NCBI GenBank assembly: GCA_021325255.1
Contig: JAJPHP010000029.1
Span: 1 to 31,767 of the forward strand
Origin: Nitrososphaerota archaeon
GTDB lineage: Archaea > Thermoproteota > Nitrososphaeria > Nitrososphaerales > CADDZS01
Direction of reading: 5' to 3'
DNA: 31,767 bases
Shown piece by piece: positions 15,158 to 24,214 of the stretch. The notes under the pieces were generated by a model that had not been told where the DNA came from, did no database searches, and was given only the letters and a program-made list of their open reading frames with translations. Position 1 is the first letter of the stretch. The number at the start of each line of letters is the position of its first letter. Both the position numbers and the translations under genes were made by a program.

Positions 15158-17722
15158 CTACTTTTTTCCCAATTTTGTCAAGGTCGCCACTCCAAACACA
15201 AATATGCTAAGTGAAAGGACAATGACCCAATCTATTGCGGAGATCGGACTGATCTGAACCGCACTTGCAAGCGCGGACACGTACATCGCGGATACAAAGC
15301 CCACGACTACAACGATAAGCATCGTGACAAAGTACCTGTTTTGAATGACCTGTGAAAAATTGATGCGCTGAGGAGTGAGTTCTGTCGGAATTATCGCAAG
15401 CTGCCCCATAATCATCATTGTGAGCCCCAAACCCCTCGCACTCCTCTCGTCTAAACCTCTCGAAACACCCCAAAAATACAACAAGGTGGACAGAATGAAT
15501 ATCAGAAATCCAATCGCCGCAAGGCGAGCAAATTGTCTCCCGTCCAGTATCTTATCGGTCTTGGTCCTTGGCTTTCTCTTCATTATTCCAGGTTCCGCTT
15601 TCTGTCTTTCGAACACAATCGACACTACAGGATGCAAAACTAACTCAAGCACAACAATATCCACTGGGACGAGCAACAATGGAAGGCCTAGTATTGGAAT
15701 GATTAGGGCAGATAGGAAAATTGGTAGATGAAAGGCAACAAGATACCTGAATGCGCTTTGGATGTTGTCGTATATCTTCCTGCCATTTCTCACAGCCTTT
15801 ACAATTGTGTTAAAATTATCGTCAAGCAATACAAGCGAAGAAGCTTCCTTTGCAACGTCAGTTCCTCGTAGTCCCATTGCAATCCCAATATCCGCCCGCT
15901 TGAGGGCCGGGGAGTCGTTTATTCCGTCACCTGTAACTGCTACACTGTTCCCTGTTTTCTGTAGTGTCTCCACTATTCGTAATTTCTGCTCTGGCAAAAC
16001 TCTACAAAACACATTGCACTCGCGAAGTGCTTCTCCAAAGCGAGACTCGTCCATGGCGTCGATTTCGTCACCTGAAATAACGATGTTATGCTCAAGTCCT
16101 GCAGCATGAGCTATCGCATGCGCCGTTGTCTTGTGATCTCCTGTGAGCATGATTACTCTGATTCCTGCACTTTGAGCTTCCTGAACGGAAGAGGGAATGC
16201 CTTCCCTCAACGGATCAAGGAATCCGATCAGCCCAGCAGAAGTCATTTCCCTCTCGCTTTCCTCCCTTGACTTACTCAAATTGTCAAGGTACCTGTACGC
16301 CAGGGCAAGGACTCTAACCCCGCTCTCGCCCATTTTTTCATTGGCAGCAAGTATGAGTGACCTTCTTTCCCCGCTGAGAAGGCAGCGCGGAAGAATAGCT
16401 TCCATTGCACCCTTTGCTGAGATTACGATCTTGCCGCTTTCCAAGCTTTCCCAGACATGCGACATGTATTTTTCCTTGGGGTCGAATGCATATTCCCTTA
16501 CGAGCTTCCAGGACTTTATTTCTGAAGGTGCCCCACATTTTTCTCCCACCTCGTAGATTGCTTTCTCCATGTAATCGAATGGCCTTTCCTCACAAGCCAT
16601 CATTGCATACAGAAAGAAGACCTTGGATTCCTCTGCTCGTAGAAACGCTTCGATGGAGTAGTGTAACTCGTTGGCAAAAACTTCTTTGACAGCCATCCTT
16701 CCAGTGGTAAGCGTTCCCGTCTTGTCAGTACAGATAACGTTCACGTTCCCAAGGGCTTCCACGGCCGGAAGCTTCTTGACTAGTGCATCGCTTCGTGCTA
16801 GCTCAAGAATCCCCAAGGATAGAAAGAGAGTGAATACCACAGGTAGCTCCTCAGGGATCGCAGCGATGGCAAGGCTCACGCCGCCCAGTATTGCATTTGA
16901 AAAGCTCTGGCCTAGCAAAATTTCGAGAAATATCAGCGCGAGGGACAACGCCAGCGCTGCTATGCCGAACGTCCTTACCACCCAGTCTATGTCTTTCTGA
17001 AGCTTAGTTCTGACCCTGGTCGTAGAGGCGAGTGAGCCGCCAATCTTCCCATAGTATGTTTGAGACCCGGTTCTGACAACAAGACAGGTCGCGCGCCCGC
17101 TGAGAACTCTAGTGCCAGCGAAGATGCTGCCGACATTGCCGAAGATGTTTTCAGAGTTTGACTCTGTCTTGCTTTTCTCAACCGGGACTGACTCTCCCGT
17201 CAGAGACGACTCGTCAACGTGCAGGTCGGAACTTTCAACTATCGCAGAGTCCGCCATGACTATCTGGCCTTCCTCGACCAGAAGCCTGTCCCCCGGCACA
17301 AGTCTTTCTGGATTGACGGTTACCCTTACCTCATTTCGTACAACAAAGGCCCGAGGCTCTCCCATCTTTTCCAGCTGCTCCAGTGCCCGCTCCTTTCTCA
17401 CATCTATCACAACATCGATGAGTCCTATCGGCAATATCGCCACGAGAACAACTATAGCATCCAACGTGTCGCCAAGAAGAAGGTAGATCACTCCGGCAAC
17501 AGCAAGAAGCCAGACCATGGGTTCTTTCAGGAAGGAGAGTACGCCCCAAACGGATCCTCTTCGCTTTGGAGAGAGAATATTCTTCCCATGCCTTGAACTT
17601 CGCTTCTCTGCTTCAGAATCAGTCAACCCATTGTCAAAGTTTGGATTGAGCTTTGAGATAAGCTCAGAAAGAGGAATCTCTTCCCCATCCCTCTCTGTGA
17701 TAGGAGGCCTTTGGATTGTCAA
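15158..17722 (-). CDS. P-type cation-transporting ATPase
   Basis: An 854-residue P-type ATPase with the P2/P3 layout: N-terminal cytoplasmic domain, helices M1-M2 (about residues 65-105), actuator domain with TGES at 175-178, M3-M4, phosphorylation domain with DKTGT (Asp333), nucleotide-binding domain, hinge GDGINDSP at 598-605, and helices M5-M10. Transport-site residues are unusual: M4 carries PEELP in place of the common PEGLP, and M6 carries ELVLHPVVS where calcium pumps have NLVTDG. The ion is therefore uncertain; proton, calcium or another cation are all possible. No cysteine-based heavy-metal motif (CPC) is present. The start is TTG at 17722. It ends in TAG. No accessory gene lies next to it. 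Confidence 0.93.
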   Translation of the reverse strand: MTIQRPPITERDGEEIPLSELISKLNPNFDNGLTDSEAEKRSSRHGKNILSPKRRGSVWGVLSFLKEPMVWLLAVAGVIYLLLGDTLDAIVVLVAILPIGLIDVVIDVRKERALEQLEKMGEPRAFVVRNEVRVTVNPERLVPGDRLLVEEGQIVMADSAIVESSDLHVDESSLTGESVPVEKSKTESNSENIFGNVGSIFAGTRVLSGRATCLVVRTGSQTYYGKIGGSLASTTRVRTKLQKDIDWVVRTFGIAALALSLALIFLEILLGQSFSNAILGGVSLAIAAIPEELPVVFTLFLSLGILELARSDALVKKLPAVEALGNVNVICTDKTGTLTTGRMAVKEVFANELHYSIEAFLRAEESKVFFLYAMMACEERPFDYMEKAIYEVGEKCGAPSEIKSWKLVREYAFDPKEKYMSHVWESLESGKIVISAKGAMEAILPRCLLSGERRSLILAANEKMGESGVRVLALAYRYLDNLSKSREESEREMTSAGLIGFLDPLREGIPSSVQEAQSAGIRVIMLTGDHKTTAHAIAHAAGLEHNIVISGDEIDAMDESRFGEALRECNVFCRVLPEQKLRIVETLQKTGNSVAVTGDGINDSPALKRADIGIAMGLRGTDVAKEASSLVLLDDNFNTIVKAVRNGRKIYDNIQSAFRYLVAFHLPIFLSALIIPILGLPLLLVPVDIVVLELVLHPVVSIVFERQKAEPGIMKRKPRTKTDKILDGRQFARLAAIGFLIFILSTLLYFWGVSRGLDERSARGLGLTMMIMGQLAIIPTELTPQRINFSQVIQNRYFVTMLIVVVVGFVSAMYVSALASAVQISPISAIDWVIVLSLSIFVFGVATLTKLGKK

Positions 17723-18102
17723 CTCGAAATTTCAGCTATCACACTTGCCTGGTACTTGTCGAAGGGTAGTTTTTTGGTGATGCTTGGACTACTTTTTTTG
17801 CGAAAAACATTCTGAAGATTGTGTCAAATTAGTTGGTTCTCCGCTGAAGGCTCTATAGTTGAATGAGGTGCCGAAGATGTTTCAAAGAAAATGCATGCTC
17901 GAAGAGAACCAAGAGAAGATATCACTCTGCCTTCGCGAACGCAAGGACGTGATAATCCTGGCGAGATACGGCGTAGGATCCTCATGCACGATAACCATCA
18001 TGCAGCATGACATGACTTGATTTAAATGCGATCGCTCGCCGGTTTGGCGCCACGCACACTGTTAGCGATACCCAAATGCTGAAAAGTAGATCGCCGACGT
18101 CC
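17723..18102. other. 380-base gap, only a doubtful short ORF
   Basis: Contains T runs on the plus strand (17770-17775 and 17793-17799), which on the minus strand are A-rich upstream sequence of the ATPase gene, and one short plus-strand frame described separately. No tRNA or repeat was recognised. Confidence 0.3.
17877..18020 (+). CDS. Doubtful 47-aa ORF
   Basis: ATG at 17877 opens a 47-residue frame that starts MFQRKCMLEENQEKISLCLR and has a hydrophobic strand DVIILARYGVG. A CTCTATAG motif about 22 bases upstream and GAGGTG just before it are weak support for transcription and translation. Three cysteines are present but no clear metal motif. Chance occurrence is quite possible; no function can be assigned. 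Confidence 0.2.
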   Translation: MFQRKCMLEENQEKISLCLRERKDVIILARYGVGSSCTITIMQHDMT

Positions 18103-18459
18103 TCACTTTGCCTTAAACTTCCTAATGACATAAGCGCCTAATATCATTGGAAACAACCATACTGCCAGGTCAAGAGCCATCACGGAAAGATCAAAGCTCC
18201 ACCTGTCGACAGGTCCAATGAATGTATTGAGTGTATGAGTCCCCCAAACAAATGGTATCCCGTAATTCACGTGTACATAGTCGGGCCAATTGTACGTTGT
18301 CCCCCAAATCATCGCGACTAAGGCGGCGATTGACCAGAGACCCAGGAAGGTGAGCAACAGTGCGCTTTTTGAAGTGAGAGACTTGTTCCTCTTCAGCGAA
18401 CCAGCTCCCACTCTGGTCTGGTTCAAGTCTTTTTTTGCAAGCAAACAGAGATTCTGCAT
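18103..18459 (-). CDS. Small membrane protein, function unknown
   Basis: A 118-residue protein with a basic N-terminus (residues 1-31), one membrane helix at about 33-53 (ALLLTFLGLWSIAALVAMIW), a loop rich in Trp and Tyr (TTYNWPDYVHVNYGIPFVWG) and a second helix at about 90-111 followed by RKFKAK. This predicts both termini in the cytoplasm and a 35-residue loop outside. No family recognised. The first ATG at 18459 is assumed; the hydrophobic core would be kept if translation began at a later codon. It stands alone, followed on the same strand by the ATPase gene after a long gap. Confidence 0.6.
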   Translation of the reverse strand: MQNLCLLAKKDLNQTRVGAGSLKRNKSLTSKSALLLTFLGLWSIAALVAMIWGTTYNWPDYVHVNYGIPFVWGTHTLNTFIGPVDRWSFDLSVMALDLAVWLFPMILGAYVIRKFKAK

Positions 18460-18938
18460 ATGGGATAGTCCGCTTTTAGTGCAACCGAGATGCGTGCTTG
18501 TAAAGCAAATCCTACATCCGATTACTTAACTGGGATAGGCAATTCTCAAATGTGAGAATCGCTCCCTCTTCTTGTTATGCGCTCGAGAATTGGATAAATT
18601 CTGCTAGGATACTCGAGTCTACATGAATACTGCTTTACGCCCATGTGCAGCCAGCGAAATATCGAACAACAGAAAGATGTAAGCGCCGTATGTCTAATAC
18701 GATGCCTTTCGTCTGAAATTCTTACTCAGGACTCTTGGAGCCAACGTAGATTCCCGAGCAATATGTGTAGCCAATTCTCGCGGCCTTTGAACACTATTTC
18801 TCGCGCATTTTTGTCTATATTGAATTTAGAAAGAAAGAATCGGAAGAATCGGTTTTGTTTGAGTTCTAGTTTTAGAGACTCGTCATCTTCCGACTCGGTC
18901 TCTACATCCTCTACTTCCTCGTTTTTGCGAACAGAGGC
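18460..18938 (-). other. Gap including an open extension behind the TAG of the 86-aa gene
   Basis: From 18938 down to the TGA at 18726 the minus strand stays open for 70 codons in the same frame as the upstream 86-aa gene, separated only by its TAG. The translation begins with an acidic stretch (EEVEDVETESEDDE) and continues with FFRFFLSKFNIDKNAREIVF, which looks protein-like, but no start codon lies near its beginning. Bases 18460-18725 show no gene. Confidence 0.35.
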
Positions 18939-19199
18939 CTACTTTGGAATTATGTTTGCTGCCTCAATGGCTTTCGGGTGGATGTATGCCTTGAAAACTA
19001 CCTCGACCTCCACTCCTTCACCGTGCTTTTCTACGATGAACTTGTAGTTCTCTACATCTGCCTGGACGCGATCGAAGTACTCCTGCGCCTGATGCGCGAA
19101 GGTGCGCATCTGCTTTCGAACGCTTTCCAAAGCGAGTCTGCGTTCTACGCTTTCGGGCGTCTGACCCGAGAGTAACTTCTTTTCTGATATTGTTGACAT
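18939..19199 (-). CDS. Conserved-looking 86-aa alpha-helical protein
   Basis: From ATG at 19199 the protein has 86 residues, mostly helical: SVERRLALESVRKQMRTFAH followed by QEYFDRVQADVENYKFIVEK could make a helical hairpin or coiled coil, and the C-terminus (VEVEVVFKAYIHPKAI) is strand-like. The frame is open further upstream, but the TATA box at 19249-19256 and the ribosome-binding site GAAGGAGAGA (19211-19220 on the minus strand) place the start here, so the first 45 codons of the longer frame are excluded. It ends in TAG, after which the frame continues for 70 codons. Function unknown. Confidence 0.75.
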   Translation of the reverse strand: MSTISEKKLLSGQTPESVERRLALESVRKQMRTFAHQAQEYFDRVQADVENYKFIVEKHGEGVEVEVVFKAYIHPKAIEAANIIPK

Positions 19200-19248
19200 G
19201 CGGTTCTCTTTCTCTCCTTCACCATAATATCTGAGTAGCAAAGGCGAA

Positions 19249-19257
19249 GGATATATG
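19249..19257 (-). promoter_or_regulatory. TATA box and ribosome-binding site of the 86-aa gene
   Basis: On the minus strand GCATATATCC predicts a transcript start near 19226, about 27 bases before the ATG at 19199. The leader contains GAAGGAGAGA, a good Shine-Dalgarno match, 11 bases before the start. Confidence 0.6.
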
Positions 19258-19346
19258 CCTAGGAGACGATCATTAAAAGTGATAGTCAAAGGTGGGCGGT
19301 AAGGTCGTACCGCCTTGATACCACTCGTTTTCAAGATGCCTCATGG

Positions 19347-19577
19347 TTAAAAGTAACAGCTAGAATCGAGGTCCATTCTTTGCGACACTCTCCACTTGGG
19401 TGAGGAGATAGAGTTCGATCGGTTATCATGAATCTCTCGAGTCTTCGCTGAATGTTCTTTCCCAGTCGCGTTGAATTTGTCTTTTTTTGGGTCATAAGCT
19501 CTTCCTTTTTTGATCAAGGATAATGCTCTAATTACCACGGGCTGAGGAAGTTTGATGTGCACAATTTTTTCTTGCAT
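19347..19577 (-). CDS. Small basic protein, probably leaderless
   Basis: From ATG at 19577 a 76-residue basic protein (MQEKIVHIKLPQPVVIRALS...). Residues 1-40 look structured, with a strand and a helix; the C-terminal half (SAKTREIHDNRSNSISSPKW) looks disordered. An earlier in-frame ATG lies at 19586, but the TATA box at 19599-19606 places the transcript start exactly at 19577, so the shorter form is preferred. No family recognised; the C-terminal half could be non-conserved read-out of a shorter ancestral gene. Confidence 0.45.
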   Translation of the reverse strand: MQEKIVHIKLPQPVVIRALSLIKKGRAYDPKKDKFNATGKEHSAKTREIHDNRSNSISSPKWRVSQRMDLDSSCYF

Positions 19578-19598
19578 TACAGTCATAAGTGGTCGTGT

Positions 19599-19606
19599 GA
19601 TAAAAG
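19599..19606 (-). promoter_or_regulatory. TATA box with leaderless spacing for the 76-aa gene
   Basis: TTTTATCA on the minus strand is centred 26 bases before the ATG at 19577. The rest of 19607-19961 contains no gene that I can support. Confidence 0.45.
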
Positions 19607-19961
19607 TAGTTAGGGACTAGATGAGAAGAGCCATTCCCGCTAATGCAACGGCCGTTCATTGTTAATCATTTGCTGCAGGGTTTGAAAATCCAAATCTGTT
19701 CTACTTGTGGTCATCAACGTATATGAGTCCAGATTTACCTTAATACCACGAGTCCGTGCTGGAGTCGTTTTGTTCTTCACCAGCCTGACTCTCTGAAGAA
19801 GACTAGCGATGTAACTCGATTAGGGACTCAATCAAGAACCCTATTCTATGAGCTTTCCACGCCGATTCAGACGAGGACATATCCCAAAAAGATACAAGTC
19901 ACGTCATAAAGAGGCTGAAGAAAGGACCACTGTCCATGTAAAAGTGCGAACTGATTGATAC

Positions 19962-21695
19962 TCATGCGAGTGCTTTCAGTGGAGACTTCAGCTTCCTCGA
20001 AAATTCCTCAAGTGTCCGTGTGTTTACCACGTCTTTTGCGCTTGCCCAACCTCTCCTCGCTTGTGCAACGCCCAGTTCGAGAAAGTGCAGGTTAATCTTG
20101 GTATGGGAGTCAGAGCTTATCCCAAGTCTTGCCCCGACCTCCACTGACTTTCTAATGTACTCATCCTTCAGGTCAAGTCTGTCAGGATAAGAATCGATAT
20201 CTAGGATCGTTCCGTAGTCCTTCGCAACTTCGATGACCTTTTCCACGTCCAACTGTGTAGCCTCCCTTCTTTGTATCTGTCTAGATGTGGGGTGGTACAG
20301 AATATCGACGTTAGGATTTTCGATTGCTCTTAAGACTCTGTTGGTCATCTCATCTCTACCCATGCTGAAATTAGAGTGGACAGCTGCGCCAACAACATCT
20401 AGTTCTTCCAGAACTTTGTCGGAAATATCAAGACTTCCATCCTTCAAAATGTTCAACTCTACCCCCTTCAGGATTTTGAGCCCTGTAATCCCTCGGTTCA
20501 GCTTGTCGATCTCTTTCCCCTGCTTTACAAGCATCTTTTCATCCAAGCCGCCCGTCATCGCCAGAGACTTCGAATGATCCGATATCACGATGTACTCTAA
20601 CCCAATTCTCTTCGCTTCCTCGGCCATTTCAATTATCGAGTTTGAGCCATCTGTCCAATTTGAATGCACCTGCAAGTCTCCCTTCAAATCCTTGAATTCG
20701 ATGAGTGTGGGAAGTTTTCGCTCTAATGCAGCTTCTATCTCACCCGTGTTTTCTCTCAACTCGGGAGGAATCCATTGTAAGCTCAATTTCTCGTAGATCT
20801 CTTCTTCAGTAGATCCTGCAATCATTTTGTTGCCCCGGAAGAGACCATATTCATTCAGCTTCAACCTCTTTTCTTGTGCAATCCTTCTAAGAGCAATGTT
20901 GTGATCCTTGCTGCCAGTGAAATATTGCAGTGCAGCTCCAAAACTCTCCTTTGGAATTACCCTGATGTCAGAATGCATCCCAGTCTTGAGTCTGACGGAC
21001 GATTTCGTCTCGCCCTTTCCAATCACGTCCACAACCTCGGGCATTGAAACAAAGTAGCTCATCACTTCTTCCGGACTGTTTGATACAACAAGGAAATCGG
21101 CATCGCCTATGGTTTCCTTCATTCTTCTGACGGATCCTGCAACAATAGCTTTGCTAACTTGAGGGTGAGATCTCAGTCTATGCTCAATTTCGCTTATGAA
21201 CGGCAGGGCAATGCCCAGGATGAATCTTCCCTTGCTTTTCTTTGCAAACTCTATTCCCTTTAGGATGTTTTCTTCAGTTTTTTCTTGAAACCCTGGAATC
21301 TTGCACACTTTATGAGAAAGGCAATTCCTTTCCAAGTCATCCATGTTTGCAATGTTTAGGCGTTGATAGAGAATTTTGATTTTCTTTGGTCCAAGACCCT
21401 CTATTCCATATAGACTTTCAAGATCTACTGGAACTTTTTCTTTCAGTCTCTCATAGTATTCGAGTTTCCCGGTCTTGATCAGTTCTTCTATCTTTTCAGC
21501 TATGCTCTGACCGACGCCGGGGATTTCAGTTAGACCGTCCAGCCCTTTTCGTCTGTAGATGTCTTCGACGTCCGTTTCAAGAGCTTCTATAGATCGAGCC
21601 GCCCTCTCGTAGGCTCTTGGCTTGAACTGGACATCGTCCATTTCCAAGAAGATTGCAATCTTCCTTAGAATGCTCGCAACCTCTAGATTTCTCAT
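19962..21695 (-). CDS. polX: Family X DNA polymerase with PHP domain (PolX)
   Basis: A 577-residue PolX of the prokaryotic type, a repair polymerase for short gaps. It has an N-terminal helix-hairpin-helix region (EIPGVGQSIAEKI at 57-69 and GIEGLGPKKIKIL at 97-109), the nucleotidyltransferase core with AGSVRR (187-192) and the catalytic aspartates D198 and D200 (GDAD) and D243 (SDIRVIP), then a complete C-terminal PHP metallo-hydrolase domain from about 338 (DLQVHS, SDHS, KGVELNI, HSNF, HP, SDSH), which in bacterial homologues gives 3'-5' exonuclease and AP-endonuclease activity. All key residues are present. The ATG at 21695 starts the HhH region at the normal distance. It stands divergent from the HhH-GPD gene, suggesting a shared repair theme. 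Confidence 0.95.
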   Translation of the reverse strand: MRNLEVASILRKIAIFLEMDDVQFKPRAYERAARSIEALETDVEDIYRRKGLDGLTEIPGVGQSIAEKIEELIKTGKLEYYERLKEKVPVDLESLYGIEGLGPKKIKILYQRLNIANMDDLERNCLSHKVCKIPGFQEKTEENILKGIEFAKKSKGRFILGIALPFISEIEHRLRSHPQVSKAIVAGSVRRMKETIGDADFLVVSNSPEEVMSYFVSMPEVVDVIGKGETKSSVRLKTGMHSDIRVIPKESFGAALQYFTGSKDHNIALRRIAQEKRLKLNEYGLFRGNKMIAGSTEEEIYEKLSLQWIPPELRENTGEIEAALERKLPTLIEFKDLKGDLQVHSNWTDGSNSIIEMAEEAKRIGLEYIVISDHSKSLAMTGGLDEKMLVKQGKEIDKLNRGITGLKILKGVELNILKDGSLDISDKVLEELDVVGAAVHSNFSMGRDEMTNRVLRAIENPNVDILYHPTSRQIQRREATQLDVEKVIEVAKDYGTILDIDSYPDRLDLKDEYIRKSVEVGARLGISSDSHTKINLHFLELGVAQARRGWASAKDVVNTRTLEEFSRKLKSPLKALA

Positions 21696-21839
21696 TCCGA
21701 TCTCTGAGACCCCAAGATCAAAAGTCAGGACTTACGACATGTCAAATATCAGGTTAAGTGCTAATTAAGGAGCCATGTCGTTTCTCAGTCTTGAGAATGC
21801 CAGAAGGAGGAGGCCCGTTCCCTGCAAGGCCAACGGCGC

Positions 21840-22580
21840 ATGCTTTTGACGGAGACAGCGGCGCAAACAATTACATTTTTACTTACCTTAATCTATTCGC
21901 AAGTTCATCACGAATCCGCGGAACAAATTTCAGTTCTTGAGCCAACTTTGAAACTAAAGGAATTCGTTGAGCAATATGGCCAGCCTTTCTCCGAGATGCT
22001 TGGGATAGATCTAGAAACCCGTCGTAACGAAGAAATTGTCAAATGGTTTCTTGCCTCTGTATTGTATGGCAAACCTATCAGGGAGTCTTCTGCTACCTCA
22101 ACTTACCGAGTTTTCGAAGAAAAGGGAGTGCTCAGTGCTTCCAGGATCCTTCAATGCGGATGGGAAGGGATCGTTTCTATTCTCGACGAAGGCACCTACA
22201 CGAGGTATGATTTCAGTACGGCACGTAGGTTATTAGAGATATTCGGCAACCTCGAAAAGAATTACGGAGGCGATCTCAATCGCCTTCACGCATCCGCAAA
22301 AGACTCTAAAGACTTGGAGCTGAGGCTGAAGGCTCTCGGAACGGGAATTGGTGATACAACGGTTTCCATATTCTTGAGAGACATGAGGGGCATCTGGGAC
22401 AAGGCAAATCCAAAACCCTCGCCTATGGTTATACTCGCAATGAAGGAATTAGGGATAAAAGACTTGGAAAAGACTGCGAAAGCCTACAGATTGAACGTCG
22501 TAAGGTTGGAAACTTCACTTCTAAGGCTCGGAAAGGATTTCTTGAAGAAGAACAAGAAACTGGAGATTGAAATGAGGTAG
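21840..22580 (+). CDS. HhH-GPD superfamily protein, probable DNA glycosylase/endonuclease III-like
   Basis: A protein of up to 246 residues. The core from about residue 40 is all-helical; residues 165-180 (LGTGIGDTTVSIFLRD) fit the helix-hairpin-helix that inserts into DNA, and Asp187 in the following GIWDKANP is positioned like the catalytic aspartate of base-excision glycosylases. There is no Cys cluster for an iron-sulphur centre and I cannot pick out the lyase lysine. The hydrophobic first 35 residues have no ribosome-binding site and may not be translated; a TTG at residue 37 (LKLKEFVEQYG) is an alternative start. It is divergent from polX. Ends in TAG. Confidence 0.68.
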   Translation: MLLTETAAQTITFLLTLIYSQVHHESAEQISVLEPTLKLKEFVEQYGQPFSEMLGIDLETRRNEEIVKWFLASVLYGKPIRESSATSTYRVFEEKGVLSASRILQCGWEGIVSILDEGTYTRYDFSTARRLLEIFGNLEKNYGGDLNRLHASAKDSKDLELRLKALGTGIGDTTVSIFLRDMRGIWDKANPKPSPMVILAMKELGIKDLEKTAKAYRLNVVRLETSLLRLGKDFLKKNKKLEIEMR

Positions 22581-23141
22581 CCAATTCTTCGGTATCTAGA
22601 ATTCTAAATTGCTGACGCAGTCTTCTTCTATGAATGTCCAAATTAAGGCAAGAAATGATGAGTGTGTATAGCTCCGTTCATTGCCCAACTCGTTTCCAAC
22701 TGATGAATGTGTTAGGCTCTACAGGTATTCTTTTCGCTTTGTGTACTATCTCTCGCTCGTTGGGTCCCAGGGCGGGCCACATCTTTTTTTCTGCTTTGGC
22801 ATACGAACGGGTGATACGGGTTCACGTAAAATGAAAACTACCTGATACTCTAATTGGTAAGTTCATGTCAGAGTCGGGCAACTCGTACGAATATGACGAC
22901 TTCAAGAGCAGACTAGACCTGCTTCGATAGGCTGGGCATGGTCCTTGGGACCGAAGAAAATTAAGTCGCTAGTTGGATCTTTGCATGTTCCAAACATTGT
23001 CGACCTACACCGCACGATTTGCCCACGTTGGCTGGGGTGCACCCGATCACTACTCAAGATTTAACCTATTCTCGATTGGGTTTGCAAGCGACAATAACTT
23101 ATTATTGGATCTTTTTTGTCCGACTTTTCTGAAAATCAATC
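22581..23141. other. 561-base gap without a supported gene
   Basis: Only short frames are present (for example 22634-22834, 66 codons, and a 21-codon frame near 22866) and none has protein-like composition or a promoter. An AT-rich motif (ACTTATTATTGG, 23096-23108) suits a TATA box for the gene at 23142, predicting a leader of about 14 bases. Confidence 0.35.
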
Positions 23142-24143
23142 ATGAAATTCGGAATTAGGCTTCCAAACTCGGGCCCACTTGCCAACAGGAAGAACATTGT
23201 TGAAGTGGCAGACGAGGCCGAAAAGTTGGGGTTCCATTCACTATGGCAAAACGATCACATAGTCTGGGGCACGGAGCAGCATAGGACGCACCTCTCTTCA
23301 GGTTCGGCTGAAGCATTACAGCAAAGACAGTCACCAAACTTTTTCGAGTCCGTTACAACACTCTCCTATCTTGCAGGCCGCCTTCGGAAGATCAATGTAG
23401 GTGTCGCGGTGTTGGTTTTGCCACTGAGAAATCTTGTTGTCATAGCGAAAGAGTTAGCTAATTTGGATGTCCTCTCGGAAGGCAGGTTGATCTTGGGCGT
23501 TGCTCCCGGTGCACCCAAAATTACAGAGCCCGAGTTCGCTGCGGTTGGTGTCCCTTACAATGAGAGAGGAAAGATAACAGATGAATACATCAACGCAATA
23601 AGAAGAATATGGAGCGATGACCTGCCCTCTTTCTCCGGAAAATATGTGGCCTTCAAACAAGTCGAGATCTTTCCGAAACCAGTTCAACGCCCGCCAAAGA
23701 TATTGATTGGAGGCGGCGAGAGGGGAATCAGCCCAAGAGCACTAAAGCGGGTGGTCGAGTTAGGCGATGGTTGGATTCCTGCTTATCTCACCCCGGATGA
23801 GATTTCCGAAGGAAGAATGAAGATAAGTGAAGAAGCTAGGCGAACCGGCCGAGACCCTAAAAGTTTCATGATTTCTCACGAGACATTTGCCTTGATTCAC
23901 AACGACTCAGATAAGGCGAGCCAGCTCAGCAAGAGCACTCTCCTAACGAGCTTTGTATCGCAAGAGGAGGGCGAAAAGCGGACCTTAATCGGGAATCCGA
24001 AGGTAGTTACGGACAGGCTGAGGAAATACAAAGAAGTTGGAGCAGACATGACAGAGTTGAAATTCATTTATCCGGACATCCCATCTCTGCTGGAAATGAT
24101 GACGCTGTTCATGAATGAGGTCGCGCCGTCCTTCGAGAAGTGA
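23142..24143 (+). CDS. Luciferase-like (LLM) F420/FMN-dependent oxidoreductase
   Basis: A 333-residue TIM-barrel enzyme of the bacterial luciferase-like family. The start MKFGIRLPNSGPL, the segment LGFHSLWQNDHIVWG, the strand-helix KINVGVAVLVLPLRN followed by AKELANLDVLSEGRLILGV, and the later ILIGGGERGISPRALKRV are typical of this family. In archaea most members use coenzyme F420; the cofactor is inferred, not seen. Substrate unknown. Length is complete. ATG at 23142 has a TATA-like motif about 40 bases upstream. The epimerase gene follows 71 bases later and may be co-transcribed. Confidence 0.9.
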   Translation: MKFGIRLPNSGPLANRKNIVEVADEAEKLGFHSLWQNDHIVWGTEQHRTHLSSGSAEALQQRQSPNFFESVTTLSYLAGRLRKINVGVAVLVLPLRNLVVIAKELANLDVLSEGRLILGVAPGAPKITEPEFAAVGVPYNERGKITDEYINAIRRIWSDDLPSFSGKYVAFKQVEIFPKPVQRPPKILIGGGERGISPRALKRVVELGDGWIPAYLTPDEISEGRMKISEEARRTGRDPKSFMISHETFALIHNDSDKASQLSKSTLLTSFVSQEEGEKRTLIGNPKVVTDRLRKYKEVGADMTELKFIYPDIPSLLEMMTLFMNEVAPSFEK

Positions 24144-24214
24144 TGACATCCGCTGTTCGAATGAGGAAGGAAAGAAGATGATTTACGGTACAACGGAAAA
24201 ATGATGCTTACTAA

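Noticed and set aside
18643..19047. 134-codon plus-strand ORF, Ser-rich
   Set aside because: It is the antisense of the 86-aa gene and its acidic extension; Ser-rich composition is the mirror of GAA/GAT/GAG codons, and no start signal is present.
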